Shown one piece after another: positions 41,847 through 50,660 of a stretch of DNA of 64,000 nt; positions within the stretch are counted from its first letter, which is position 1, and the number at the start of each line of letters is the position of its first letter. This stretch comes from Burkholderiaceae bacterium 16 (lineage in GTDB: Bacteria; Pseudomonadota; Gammaproteobacteria; Burkholderiales; Burkholderiaceae). A program made the translations under genes and the position numbers. The notes under the pieces are model-generated. The model was not told the origin of the DNA, did no database searches, and saw only the letters and a program-made list of their open reading frames with translations. The stretch spans positions 1 to 64,000 of the forward strand of contig JYOD01000107.1 in the NCBI GenBank assembly GCA_000955785.1, read 5' to 3'.

Positions 41847-42058
41847 GGCCGCACAGGGCCGCAGGCCGGCACGCGCCGGCCCGGCCTTCATGATGCGTCC
41901 ACGGGGCCCCGCGGGGTTATGCCGACGGGCCCCGCCACGCGTTCTGCTCGTGTCGATGCAAGCCTGTGGCCGGTGTGCCAAGTCGGTGATTCACTGACTG
42001 CATTTGTGCACCGAAGAGCCTACAATCCAGCAAAGGTCACAGTCTTCACCCCTCCGCC

Positions 42059-42640
42059 ATGAGCTCCCTTCCCTCGCATACCTCCCCGCGCTTCCACTAC
42101 CGGCTCGCCGCCGTGCACGACTGGGGCGACATTGCCGCGGTGACCCAGCAGGCCTATGGCCAATACGAGCTGGAGATCATGGAGGATTGCCGGGCGTCCT
42201 TCCAGCAAGGCATGAAATCCGTGCTGGCGGCAACAACCTCGGAAATGGAATGGTGGGTGGCTGAGACCGATCACGGCATCAGCGGTGCGGTGTTGTTCTG
42301 CCATCCGGGCGCCACCCTGCAGGCACTGGACGGCAGCACCATCACGCTAGGCCTGCCGGAAGCACGCCTGCTGGCGGTGAACCCGCAGGCGCGGAGCCTT
42401 GGGCTGGGCCGCACGCTGATGCAGGTCTGCATCCAGCGCGCGCGCGATATCGGCGCCAGCGCGTTGCTGGTGCGGACCATGCCGGAAATGAAATCCGCCA
42501 ACCGGCTCTGCGAGCAAATGGGCTTTGCCAAACGCACGGAGGCTGGTGCGCGCTCAGGGCAGATGGCCCGGTTGATCGACTACGTCTACACCCTGTCATC
42601 CGAAAAAACGGCGGAGGCCGGCACAACGTCCAAAGGCTGA
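42059..42640 (+). CDS. GNAT-family N-acetyltransferase (193 aa)
   Basis: The acetyl-CoA loop reads EARLLAVNPQARSLGLGRTL, the core GNAT motif A (R/Q-x-x-G-x-G/A equivalent). It is followed by CIQRARDIGASALLVRTMPE and LCEQMGFAKRTEAGARSG. The N-terminal part has one polar helix region (AAVTQQAYGQYELEIMEDCR). Substrate unknown. A TACAAT at 42021 may be its -10. It stands alone, convergent with ispF. Confidence 0.8.
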   Translation: MSSLPSHTSPRFHYRLAAVHDWGDIAAVTQQAYGQYELEIMEDCRASFQQGMKSVLAATTSEMEWWVAETDHGISGAVLFCHPGATLQALDGSTITLGLPEARLLAVNPQARSLGLGRTLMQVCIQRARDIGASALLVRTMPEMKSANRLCEQMGFAKRTEAGARSGQMARLIDYVYTLSSEKTAEAGTTSKG

Positions 42641-42692
42641 ACACCGGGACAGCCGGACGCGGCTCCGGCGGTCACCGTCCCCGCCGTCAGCC

Positions 42693-43202
42693 TTAGTCCT
42701 GCGTGCTCGCGATCGTGCCGCGCCAGATCAGCACCACGGCCTGCGCCACGATGCCTTCCTGCTTTCCCTCGAAGCCCAGCTTCTCATTGGTCTTGGCCTT
42801 GACGTTGCAGCTTGCCGGCGGCAAGCCGAGGTCTTCGGCCAGGTTTGCCACCATGGCGCCGATATGCGGCGCCAGCTTCGGCGCCTGCGCAATCACGGTC
42901 GCGTCCACATTGCCGATTTCGTAGCCGGCCTCGCGCACCCGCCGAGCGGCCTCGCGCAGTAACACACGGCTGTCCGCCCCCGCGAAACGCGCATCGGTAT
43001 CCGGGAAATGCCGGCCGATGTCGCCCAGGCCTGCCGCGCCGAACAATGCATCGGTAATCGCATGGAGCAACGCGTCAGCATCGGAATGCCCGAGCAGGCC
43101 GCGATCGTGGGGGATGTCCACGCCGCCCAGGATGAGCTTTCGGCCGGGCACCAGCGCGTGCACGTCGTAGCCTTGGCCGACGCGGATATCGAATGGGGTC
43201 AT
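42693..43202 (-). CDS. ispF: 2-C-methyl-D-erythritol 2,4-cyclodiphosphate synthase (169 aa)
   Basis: The metal motif is GYDVHAL (D and H), with the third ligand in LLGHSDADALLHAITDALFG. DIGRHFPDTD and KAKTNEKLGFEGKQEGI are typical. The enzyme makes MEcPP in the plastid-type (MEP) isoprenoid route, forming a homotrimer. It lies 40 bp downstream of ispD and is probably co-transcribed. Length is normal. Confidence 0.97.
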   Translation of the reverse strand: MTPFDIRVGQGYDVHALVPGRKLILGGVDIPHDRGLLGHSDADALLHAITDALFGAAGLGDIGRHFPDTDARFAGADSRVLLREAARRVREAGYEIGNVDATVIAQAPKLAPHIGAMVANLAEDLGLPPASCNVKAKTNEKLGFEGKQEGIVAQAVVLIWRGTIASTQD

Positions 43203-43242
43203 GGGAGCGGCACTCCTTCAGGATCGAGTTAGGAAATGGGTT

Positions 43243-44085
43243 TCAGGGCTTCGTGGCGGCGTCTTCGCCCAGCAGCAGCTCGGCCAGGGCGAAGTCTTCG
43301 GGATAGGTCACCTTGAAATTGCGCAGCGAGCCGTTGACCAGGCGCGGATGCAGGCCCAGCCGCTCGATCGCGCTGGCCTCGTCGGTCACCACGGCGCCCG
43401 CCGCCAGCGCTTCCTGCAGCGCCTGCCGGAGCACGCCGACGCGGAACATCTGCGGCGTCTGCGCCTGCCACAAGCCCTCGCGCGGTACCGTGGCGCCGAT
43501 GCGCACCACGGCAGCCGGCTGGCCGCCGGGTGCCGGGTCGGCGCGCTTGAGCGTATCGGGCACCGGCACCGCCAGGATGCCGCCGATGGCGGCGTCGGGG
43601 CCATCTTCTTCCGCGCCACTCTCGCCCTCCACCGCGCGCACCAGCGCGTGGATCATGGCAGGCGTGAGGCCGGGACGCGCGGCATCGTGCACCAGCACCC
43701 AGTCGCGGTCGGTGGCGCCGAGCTGTGCCAGGTGATGCAAGCCCGCCAGCACGGAAGCATGCCGCGTATCGCCGCCCACGAAGGCGGTGTCAAAACGCAG
43801 GCCGGCAAAGGCCGCGGCGCCGAAGCGGGACTCCAGCGGCATATCGTCCGGCGCCAGCACCAGCGCGGTGGCGCTGATGGCATCGCAGGCCGCGAAGGCG
43901 GCCAGCGCATACCAGATCATCGGCCGGCCGGCCACGGTCTGGTATTGCTTGGGCAGGCTGCCGCCGGCGCGGCTGCCGGTACCGGCACAGGGGATCAGGG
44001 CAAAACGGCGAGCAGACACGGATAGCGCAAGGGGCAAGGTGGGTGCCGTGCACGGGGCACGGCGCAAGGCTTTCAAGATGTCCAC
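43243..44085 (-). CDS. ispD: 2-C-methyl-D-erythritol 4-phosphate cytidylyltransferase (280 aa)
   Basis: The nucleotide-binding start reads ALIPCAGTGSRAGGSLPKQY, the IspD signature. VLVHDAARPGLTPAM and RIGATVPREGLWQAQTPQMF follow, and the end is VTDEASAIERLG...VTYPEDFALAE. An N-terminal extension of about 25 residues (MDILKALRRAPCTAPTLPLA...) precedes the core; a start nearer residue 24 cannot be ruled out. It works with IspF next door and diverges from mfd. Confidence 0.95.
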   Translation of the reverse strand: MDILKALRRAPCTAPTLPLALSVSARRFALIPCAGTGSRAGGSLPKQYQTVAGRPMIWYALAAFAACDAISATALVLAPDDMPLESRFGAAAFAGLRFDTAFVGGDTRHASVLAGLHHLAQLGATDRDWVLVHDAARPGLTPAMIHALVRAVEGESGAEEDGPDAAIGGILAVPVPDTLKRADPAPGGQPAAVVRIGATVPREGLWQAQTPQMFRVGVLRQALQEALAAGAVVTDEASAIERLGLHPRLVNGSLRNFKVTYPEDFALAELLLGEDAATKP

Positions 44086-44148
44086 CCTCTATACCCGACT
44101 GGCGGGCTCGAGGCGAGGCATTGAAAACGCGGATTTCGGAGCGCATTC

Positions 44149-44154
44149 TATAAT
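44149..44154 (+). promoter_or_regulatory. Candidate -10 element for mfd
   Basis: A perfect TATAAT lies in the 280-bp gap between the divergent ispD and mfd genes. TTGAAA at 44121-44126 is 22 bp upstream, too far for an ideal -35, so the pairing is doubtful. The long GC-rich leader to the ATG at 44368 carries no obvious gene. Confidence 0.4.
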
Positions 44155-44367
44155 ACGGCCTTCGCCCGCGGACATGCGGGCGACGAAAGCGCAGTGCCTT
44201 TGTTCCTGTGAGCGCCGCCTGCTCCGCCTGCACCCCGCCCGCAACGCCGGCGGGGTGTCGCTGTTGCATGGCACGCTTTCTTGCCCGCAACCGTACGCAC
44301 ACGCACAGCACGTACCCCTGCAACGTCCGCAACGCCCCAAGCAAGCCAACAAGCCAGCCCGCACCCG

Positions 44368-47300
44368 ATGCCTGAAGCCAATCGTCCCGCCCCCTTCGCC
44401 AACCTCCCCTTGGTCAAGGCCGGCCAGCGCAACACCGTGTCCGGCCTGGCCGGCTCCGCCGACGCCCTGGCGCTGGCCGCCTACGCCAGCCAGCACCGCG
44501 AGCGCGTGCCGATGCTGGCGGTGATGTGCGCCAATGCAATCGACGCCCAGCGGCTGGCCGAGGAAATCCCCTGGTTCGCGCCGGACTTGCGGGTGCGCCT
44601 GCTGCCCGACTGGGAAACCCTGCCCTACGACAGTTTCTCGCCGCACCAGGACCTGGTCTCCGAGCGGCTGGCCACCTTGCACGACATCCAGGGCGGCCAG
44701 TGCGACATCATGCTGGTGCCGGCGCAGACCGCGCTCTACCGGCTGGCGCCGCCTGCTTTCCTGGCGGCCTACACATTCTTCTTCAAGCAGGGCGAGAAGC
44801 TCGACGAAGCCGCGCTCAAGGCACAGTTCACGCTGGCCGGATACGAGCATGTCAGCGCCGTCATGCGGCCCGGCGAGTACAGCGTGCGCGGCGGCCTGAT
44901 CGACCTGTTCCCGATGGGCTCGCCGCTGCCGTACCGGATCGACCTGTTCGGCGAGGAAATCGAAACCATCCGCGCCTTCGACCCCGATACCCAGCGCAGC
45001 CTTTACCCGGTCAAGGAAGTGCGCTTGCTGCCCGGCCGCGAGTTTCCGCTCGACGAAGCCGCGCGCACCGCCTTCCGCGGCCGCTGGCGCGAACTGTTCG
45101 AAGGCGATCCGAGCAAATCGACGATCTACAAGGACATTGGCAACGGCGTACCGTCGGCCGGCATCGAGTACTACCTGCCGCTGTTCTTCGAAAGCTCGGC
45201 CACCGTCTTCGATTACCTGCCCGCCGATAGCCAGATCGCCTACGTCGGCGATGTACACGAGGCGATCCGCCGTTTCTGGGCCGATACCACGCAGCGCTAC
45301 AACTTCATGCGCCATGACCGCGAGCGGCCGCTGCTGCCGCCCGCGGCGCTGTTCCTGTTGGAGGAGCAGTTCTTCGCCGGCGCCAAGCCGCTGGCGCGGC
45401 TGGTGCTGCAGGCTGCCGCCAGTGCGGACACGGCGCCGCTGGCCGAGCCGCTGCCCGATGTCTCGGTCAACCGCCGTGCCGAAGACCCGCTGGTCAACCT
45501 CGAAGCCCTGCTGCTGAAGAAGGACCGGCGCGTGCTGATGTGCGCCGACTCCGCCGGCCGGCGCGAAACCCTGTTGCAGCTGTTCGGCGAAAGCGGGCTG
45601 CGCCCGCAGCCGATCGACGACTTCGCCGCCTTCCTGGCCGGCGACTCGCATTTCTCCATCGTGGTGGCGCCGCTGCAAAGCGGCTTCGCCGTGGCCGGCG
45701 CGGACGGCATCGCGCCGCTGGCCTTTGTCACCGAGGCCGAGCTGTATGCCGGCACCGCGCGCCGCACGGGCCGGCGCAAGCAGGAACAAGCCAGCGCCGT
45801 CGACTCGATGGTGCGCGACCTGGCCGAGCTCAAGATCGGCGACCCCGTGGTACACAGCGAACATGGTATCGGCCGCTATCAGGGCCTGGTCACGCTCGAC
45901 ATGGGCCAGGGCGAAGAGGAATTCCTGCACCTGGATTACGAGAAAGGCAGCAAGCTGTACGTGCCGGTGCACCAGTTGCACGTGATCTCGCGCTACTCCG
46001 GCGCCGATCCGGACACCGCGCCGCTGCACCAACTCGGCTCCGGCCAGTGGGACCGCGCGAAGCGCAAAGCCGCGCAGCAAATCCGCGATACGGCCGCCGA
46101 ACTGCTCAACCTGTACGCGCGCCGCGCCTTGCGCCAGGGCCATGCCTTCGAACTCACGCCCAGGGACTACGAGAAATTCGCCGAGAGCTTCGGCTTCGAG
46201 GAAACGCCGGACCAGGCCGCCGCCATCGCCGCGGTGATTGCCGACATGACCTCGGGCAAGCCGATGGATCGCCTGGTATGCGGCGATGTGGGCTTCGGCA
46301 AGACCGAAGTCGCGTTGCGCGCCGCCTTCGTCGCGGTCATGGGCGGCAAGCAGGTGGCCATCCTTGCGCCCACCACGCTGCTGGCCGAGCAGCATTTCCA
46401 GAATCTCTCCGACCGCTTCGCCGAATGGCCGGTGCGGATCGTGGAGCTGTCGCGCTTCAAGACCAAGAAGGAGATCGACGGCGCCATCAAGCAGATCAAC
46501 GACGGCACCGCCGACATCGTGATCGGCACGCACAAGATGCTGTCGGACGATGTCAAGTTCCAGCGCCTCGGGCTGGTCGTCATCGATGAGGAGCATCGGT
46601 TCGGCGTGCGCCAGAAGGAGATGCTGAAGACCTTGCGCGCCGAGGTCGACGTGCTGACCCTGACCGCCACGCCAATCCCCCGCACGCTGGGCATGGCGCT
46701 CGAAGGCCTGCGCGATTTCTCCGTGATCGCCACCGCGCCGCAAAAGCGCCTGGCCATCAAGACCTTCGTGCGGCGCGAGGAAGACGGCGTGGTGCGCGAG
46801 GCCATCCTGCGCGAGCTCAAGCGCGGCGGGCAGGTCTACTTCCTGCACAACGAAGTCGACACCATCGAGAACAAGCGCGCCAAGCTCGCCGAGCTGGTGC
46901 CGGAAGCGCGCATCGCGGTGGCGCACGGGCAGATGCACGAGCGCGAGCTGGAGCGCGTGATGCGGGACTTCGTCGCGCGCCGCGACAACATCCTGCTGTG
47001 CACCACCATCATCGAGACCGGCATCGACGTGCCGACCGCCAACACCATCCTGATCCACCGCTCCGACAAGTTCGGCCTGGCGCAGCTGCACCAGCTGCGC
47101 GGCCGCGTCGGGCGCTCGCACCACCAGGCCTACGCCTACATGCTGGTGCACGATGTGGACGGCCTGAGCAAGCTGGCGCAGCGCCGGCTCGAAGCCATCC
47201 AGCAGATGGAAGAACTGGGCTCAGGCTTCTACCTGGCCATGCACGACCTGGAGATCCGCGGCGCGGGCGAAGTGCTGGGCGACAAGCAATCCGGCGAGAT

Positions 47301-47829
47301 CCACGAGATCGGCTTCCAGCTCTACACTGACATGCTCAATGCCGCCGTCAAGGCGCTCAAGGCCGGCAAGGAGCCCGACCTGATGGCGCCGCTGGCGGCC
47401 ACCACCGAAATCAACCTCGGCACCCCGGCCCTGCTGCCCAGCGACTATTGCACCGACGTGCACGAACGCCTGTCGCTGTACAAGCGCCTGGCCAACTGCG
47501 AAGCGGCCGAGCGCGTGGACGATATCCAGGAGGAGCTGATCGACCGCTTCGGCCGGCTGCCGCCGCAGGCGCAGGCGCTGATCGAAACCCACCGGCTGCG
47601 CATTACCGCCGTGCCGCTGGGCGTGCGCAAGATCGACGCCAGCGATGCGGCGATCAGCATGCAGTTCCTGCCCAACCCGCCGATCGATGCGATGAAGATC
47701 ATCGACCTGGTGCAGAAGAACCGGCACATCAAGCTCGCCGGCCAGGACAAGCTGCGCATCGAGGCCAAGATGCCGGATATTGCAGTGCGCGCGCAGACGA
47801 TCAAGCATACGTTGCGCCAACTGGCCTGA
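44368..47829 (+). CDS. mfd: Transcription-repair coupling factor Mfd (1153 aa)
   Basis: ATG 44368 (MPEANRPAPFANLPLVKAGQ). The order is: UvrB-homology module (LPDWETLPYDSFSPHQDLVS), RNA-polymerase-interacting CarD-like domain near residue 500 (LAELKIGDPVVHSEHGIGRY, HLDYEKGSKLYVPVHQL), then the RecG-like motor with Walker A GDVGFGKTEVA, Walker B VIDEEHRFGV and motif TATPIPRTLG. The TRCF domain closes it. Mfd removes stalled RNA polymerase and recruits UvrA. The full family length is present. A long antisense frame is only its shadow. Confidence 0.97.
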   Translation: MPEANRPAPFANLPLVKAGQRNTVSGLAGSADALALAAYASQHRERVPMLAVMCANAIDAQRLAEEIPWFAPDLRVRLLPDWETLPYDSFSPHQDLVSERLATLHDIQGGQCDIMLVPAQTALYRLAPPAFLAAYTFFFKQGEKLDEAALKAQFTLAGYEHVSAVMRPGEYSVRGGLIDLFPMGSPLPYRIDLFGEEIETIRAFDPDTQRSLYPVKEVRLLPGREFPLDEAARTAFRGRWRELFEGDPSKSTIYKDIGNGVPSAGIEYYLPLFFESSATVFDYLPADSQIAYVGDVHEAIRRFWADTTQRYNFMRHDRERPLLPPAALFLLEEQFFAGAKPLARLVLQAAASADTAPLAEPLPDVSVNRRAEDPLVNLEALLLKKDRRVLMCADSAGRRETLLQLFGESGLRPQPIDDFAAFLAGDSHFSIVVAPLQSGFAVAGADGIAPLAFVTEAELYAGTARRTGRRKQEQASAVDSMVRDLAELKIGDPVVHSEHGIGRYQGLVTLDMGQGEEEFLHLDYEKGSKLYVPVHQLHVISRYSGADPDTAPLHQLGSGQWDRAKRKAAQQIRDTAAELLNLYARRALRQGHAFELTPRDYEKFAESFGFEETPDQAAAIAAVIADMTSGKPMDRLVCGDVGFGKTEVALRAAFVAVMGGKQVAILAPTTLLAEQHFQNLSDRFAEWPVRIVELSRFKTKKEIDGAIKQINDGTADIVIGTHKMLSDDVKFQRLGLVVIDEEHRFGVRQKEMLKTLRAEVDVLTLTATPIPRTLGMALEGLRDFSVIATAPQKRLAIKTFVRREEDGVVREAILRELKRGGQVYFLHNEVDTIENKRAKLAELVPEARIAVAHGQMHERELERVMRDFVARRDNILLCTTIIETGIDVPTANTILIHRSDKFGLAQLHQLRGRVGRSHHQAYAYMLVHDVDGLSKLAQRRLEAIQQMEELGSGFYLAMHDLEIRGAGEVLGDKQSGEIHEIGFQLYTDMLNAAVKALKAGKEPDLMAPLAATTEINLGTPALLPSDYCTDVHERLSLYKRLANCEAAERVDDIQEELIDRFGRLPPQAQALIETHRLRITAVPLGVRKIDASDAAISMQFLPNPPIDAMKIIDLVQKNRHIKLAGQDKLRIEAKMPDIAVRAQTIKHTLRQLA

Positions 47830-47940
47830 TCATTGCTCCGCGCTACCCCGCTACCCGCCTCCAGCGCATTGCCGCCGGAGCGGGTGGCGATGGTGCACCG
47901 TGCATGGACCTTCGGCCCGCCGCGGTGTAGCATCGTTCAC

Positions 47941-47967
47941 TTAACACGTTAACACGTTAACACGTTA
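47941..47967. repeat. Tandem 8-bp repeat upstream of argE
   Basis: TTAACACG is repeated three times without interruption and a fourth partial copy (TTA) follows. The unit contains the self-complementary GTTAAC across its joins. It lies 24 bp before the argE ATG. It could be a regulator site or slippage-prone repeat; it is too short for a CRISPR. Confidence 0.7.
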
Positions 47968-47990
47968 CCCAAAGCCAAAGGCCCCAAGCC

Positions 47991-49196
47991 ATGCAAGCCG
48001 ATACCCTCAGCAAGCCTGCCGATTCCGCCAACCGTGGCAGCGCGCTCGACTGGACCCAGCGCCTGGTCAGCTACGACACCACCAGCCGCCATTCCAACCT
48101 CGGCCTGATCGAAGCGGTACGCGATCATTTCCTGGCCAAGGGTCTGCGCCCCCACCTGACCTACAACCCGCAAGGCGACAAGGCCAACCTGTTCGTCACC
48201 GTGCCCGCCGCCGACGGCAGCACCGATGGCGGCATCGTGCTGTCGGGCCACACCGACGTGGTACCGGTGGACGGCCAGAACTGGACCACCGATCCGTTCA
48301 AGCCGGTGATCCGCGACGGCCGCCTGTACGGCCGCGGCACCTGCGACATGAAAGGCTTTATCGGCACCAGCCTGGCGCTGCTGCCCACCATCCTGCAGGC
48401 CAAGCTGCGCGAGCCGGTGCACTACGCGCTGTCCTTCGACGAAGAGATCGGCTGCATGGGCGCGCCCTACCTGCTGGCCGAACTGCGCGATCGCGGCGTG
48501 CGCCCGGCCGGCTGCATCGTGGGAGAGCCCACCAGCATGCGCGTGATCGTGGCGCACAAGGGCATCAATGCCTACCGCTGCTGCGTCAAGGGCCAGGCTG
48601 CGCATTCATCGCTCACGCCCAAGGGCGTCAATGCCATCGAGTACGCCGCGCGCCTGATCTGCTTCATCCGCGACATCGCCGACGAGTTCAAGGCCAACGG
48701 CCCCTACGACCGCGACTTCGACGTGCCCTTCACCACCGCCCAGACCGGCACCATCCAGGGCGGTATTGCGCTCAATACCATCCCGGCGCTGTGCGAGTTC
48801 GTGTTCGAGTTCCGCAACCTGCCGGGGGTCGATCCCGAAGCCATCTTCGCCCGCATCCAGGGCTACGCCAACGAGGTGCTGCTGCCCAGGATGCGCGCCG
48901 AGCACGGCGACGCCGGCCTCACCATCAGCAAGATCGCCGCCGCGCCGTCGCTCGACGTGGCCGAGCAGGAAGCCATCACGCAACTGGTGCGCGCGCTCAC
49001 CGCCGACCGTGACGTCAACAAGGTCGCCTATGGCACCGAGGCCGGCCTGTTCCAGCGCGCCGGCATCCCGGCCGTGGTGTGCGGCCCCGGCGATATCCAG
49101 CAGGCGCACAAGCCCGACGAGTTCGTCGAACTGGAACAACTCGCCGCCTGCGAGTCGTTCCTGCACAAGGTGGTCGACAGCCTGCGGGTGAACTAA
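47991..49196 (+). CDS. argE: Acetylornithine deacetylase (M20 family, 401 aa)
   Basis: Metal ligands are in IVLSGHTDVVPVDGQNW, GRGTCDMKGF, SFDEEIGCMGA and VGEPTSM. The final His is in GPGDIQQAHKPDEFVELEQL. These match ArgE, which frees ornithine from N-acetylornithine in arginine synthesis. Related succinyl-diaminopimelate desuccinylases are the main alternative, but GCMGAPY and the total length favour ArgE. It is a single gene. Confidence 0.85.
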   Translation: MQADTLSKPADSANRGSALDWTQRLVSYDTTSRHSNLGLIEAVRDHFLAKGLRPHLTYNPQGDKANLFVTVPAADGSTDGGIVLSGHTDVVPVDGQNWTTDPFKPVIRDGRLYGRGTCDMKGFIGTSLALLPTILQAKLREPVHYALSFDEEIGCMGAPYLLAELRDRGVRPAGCIVGEPTSMRVIVAHKGINAYRCCVKGQAAHSSLTPKGVNAIEYAARLICFIRDIADEFKANGPYDRDFDVPFTTAQTGTIQGGIALNTIPALCEFVFEFRNLPGVDPEAIFARIQGYANEVLLPRMRAEHGDAGLTISKIAAAPSLDVAEQEAITQLVRALTADRDVNKVAYGTEAGLFQRAGIPAVVCGPGDIQQAHKPDEFVELEQLAACESFLHKVVDSLRVN

Positions 49197-49276
49197 GCCG
49201 TTTTTTGCGTTGTTGACGGCCCGCCTCCGCGGCGGGCCGGTTGTTGCGTCATGTCCAAAAATAACAGGGAGACACC

Positions 49277-50581
49277 ATGACAGCAGTATCGGCAAGCGGT
49301 ACCAGCAACACCGGCGCGGCGCAGGCGGCCGCGCCCGCTTCGGGCCATCCCTGGCGCGCGGTGATATCGGCCTCCATCGGCAATGCCCTGGAGTGGTTCG
49401 ACCTGGTCGTCTACGGCTTCTTCGCCGTCACCATCTCCGCGCTGTTCTTTCCCAACCACGACGAAACCACCTCGCTGTTGCTGACGCTGGGCACGTTCGG
49501 CGTGTCGTTCTTCATGCGGCCGCTGGGCGCCATCGTGATCGGCGTCTATGCCGACCGCAAAGGCCGCCGCGCCGCGCTGACGCTGTCGATCCTGTTGATG
49601 ATGGTGGGCACGCTGATCATCGCGCTGCTGCCCACCTATGCCTCGATCGGCGTGCTGGCGCCTGTCGGCATCGTGCTGGCGCGCATGATCCAGGGCTTCT
49701 CGGCAGGCGGCGAGTTCGGCAGCGCGACGGCTTTCCTGGCCGAGCATGCCCCCGACCGGCGCGGCTTTTACTCGAGCTTCCAGGTCGCCAGCCAGGGCCT
49801 GACCACCCTGCTCGCGGCGGGTTTCGGCGCCGTGCTCACCACCACGCTCGAGCCCGAGCAGATGCAATCCTGGGGCTGGCGCGTGCCCTTCCTGTTCGGC
49901 CTGCTGATCGGCCCGGTGGCTTACTACATCCGCCGCCATGTCGACGAAACGCCCGAATTCCTCCATGCCGAAACCACCGACACGCCGCTACGCGACACGC
50001 TCGGCCACCAGAAGGAGCGCCTGCTGCTGGCGATGGGCGTGGTGATCGTCGCCACGGTGTCGACCTATCTCGTGCTGTACATGCCGACCTATGCCGTCAA
50101 GCAGCTGGGCCTGCCGCCCTCGACCGCATTCGCTGCCACGCTGGCCACCGGCGTGGTGCAGATGCTGTTCTCGCCGCTGGTCGGGCACTGGTCGGATCGC
50201 TATGGCCGCATCGCGCCCATGCGCGTCGCCGCGGTCCTCCTGCTGGTGTCGATCTGGCCGCTGTTCTGGCTGCTCAGCCATTACCCTGGCTTCGGCATGA
50301 TGCTGGCGGTGCAGGTGGCACTGGGGCTGATGATGACGCTGTACTTCGGCGCGCTGCCCGCGCTGGCGTCGGAGATCTTCCCGGTCAAGACGCGCACCAC
50401 CGGCCTTTCGCTGTCCTACAACATCGCGGTGACGCTGTTCGGCGGCTTTGCGCCCTTCATCCTGACCTGGCTGATCGGCGCCACCGGCAGCAAGTTGGCG
50501 CCGAGCTTCTACCTGATGGCCTGCGCCGTGGTGAGCCTGGTGGCGCTGGGCCAGACGCGCGCGCGCCTGGGCATCCGCTGA
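49277..50581 (+). CDS. MFS transporter, MHS family (434 aa)
   Basis: ASIGNALEWFDLVVYGFFAV is the family opening (N-A-x-E-W-F-D). GVYADRKGRRAALTLSILLM, FSAGGEFGSATAFLAEHAP and WGWRVPFLFGLLIGP follow in order, with 12 membrane segments. AGGGAGA precedes the ATG. Carriers of this group move small organic acids or betaine-like zwitterions with protons. It is followed by an exported M20 amidohydrolase 79 bp away, hinting at a shared substrate. Confidence 0.85.
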   Translation: MTAVSASGTSNTGAAQAAAPASGHPWRAVISASIGNALEWFDLVVYGFFAVTISALFFPNHDETTSLLLTLGTFGVSFFMRPLGAIVIGVYADRKGRRAALTLSILLMMVGTLIIALLPTYASIGVLAPVGIVLARMIQGFSAGGEFGSATAFLAEHAPDRRGFYSSFQVASQGLTTLLAAGFGAVLTTTLEPEQMQSWGWRVPFLFGLLIGPVAYYIRRHVDETPEFLHAETTDTPLRDTLGHQKERLLLAMGVVIVATVSTYLVLYMPTYAVKQLGLPPSTAFAATLATGVVQMLFSPLVGHWSDRYGRIAPMRVAAVLLLVSIWPLFWLLSHYPGFGMMLAVQVALGLMMTLYFGALPALASEIFPVKTRTTGLSLSYNIAVTLFGGFAPFILTWLIGATGSKLAPSFYLMACAVVSLVALGQTRARLGIR

Positions 50582-50660
50582 GGCGCGGTACGCATACGGT
50601 TGCGGGGCCGGGCCAGGCCCCGTCCTTCAGGCTCGACAGCAAAATCAAGGAGACCTCTTC

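Noticed and set aside
44089..47151. A 1020-codon open frame on the minus strand opposite mfd
   Set aside because: It mirrors codon-position GC of mfd and has no family motif; high-GC genomes routinely give long antisense frames.
47941..47967. Possible CRISPR-like repeat
   Set aside because: The units are 8 bp and contiguous, with no spacers and no cas genes nearby.
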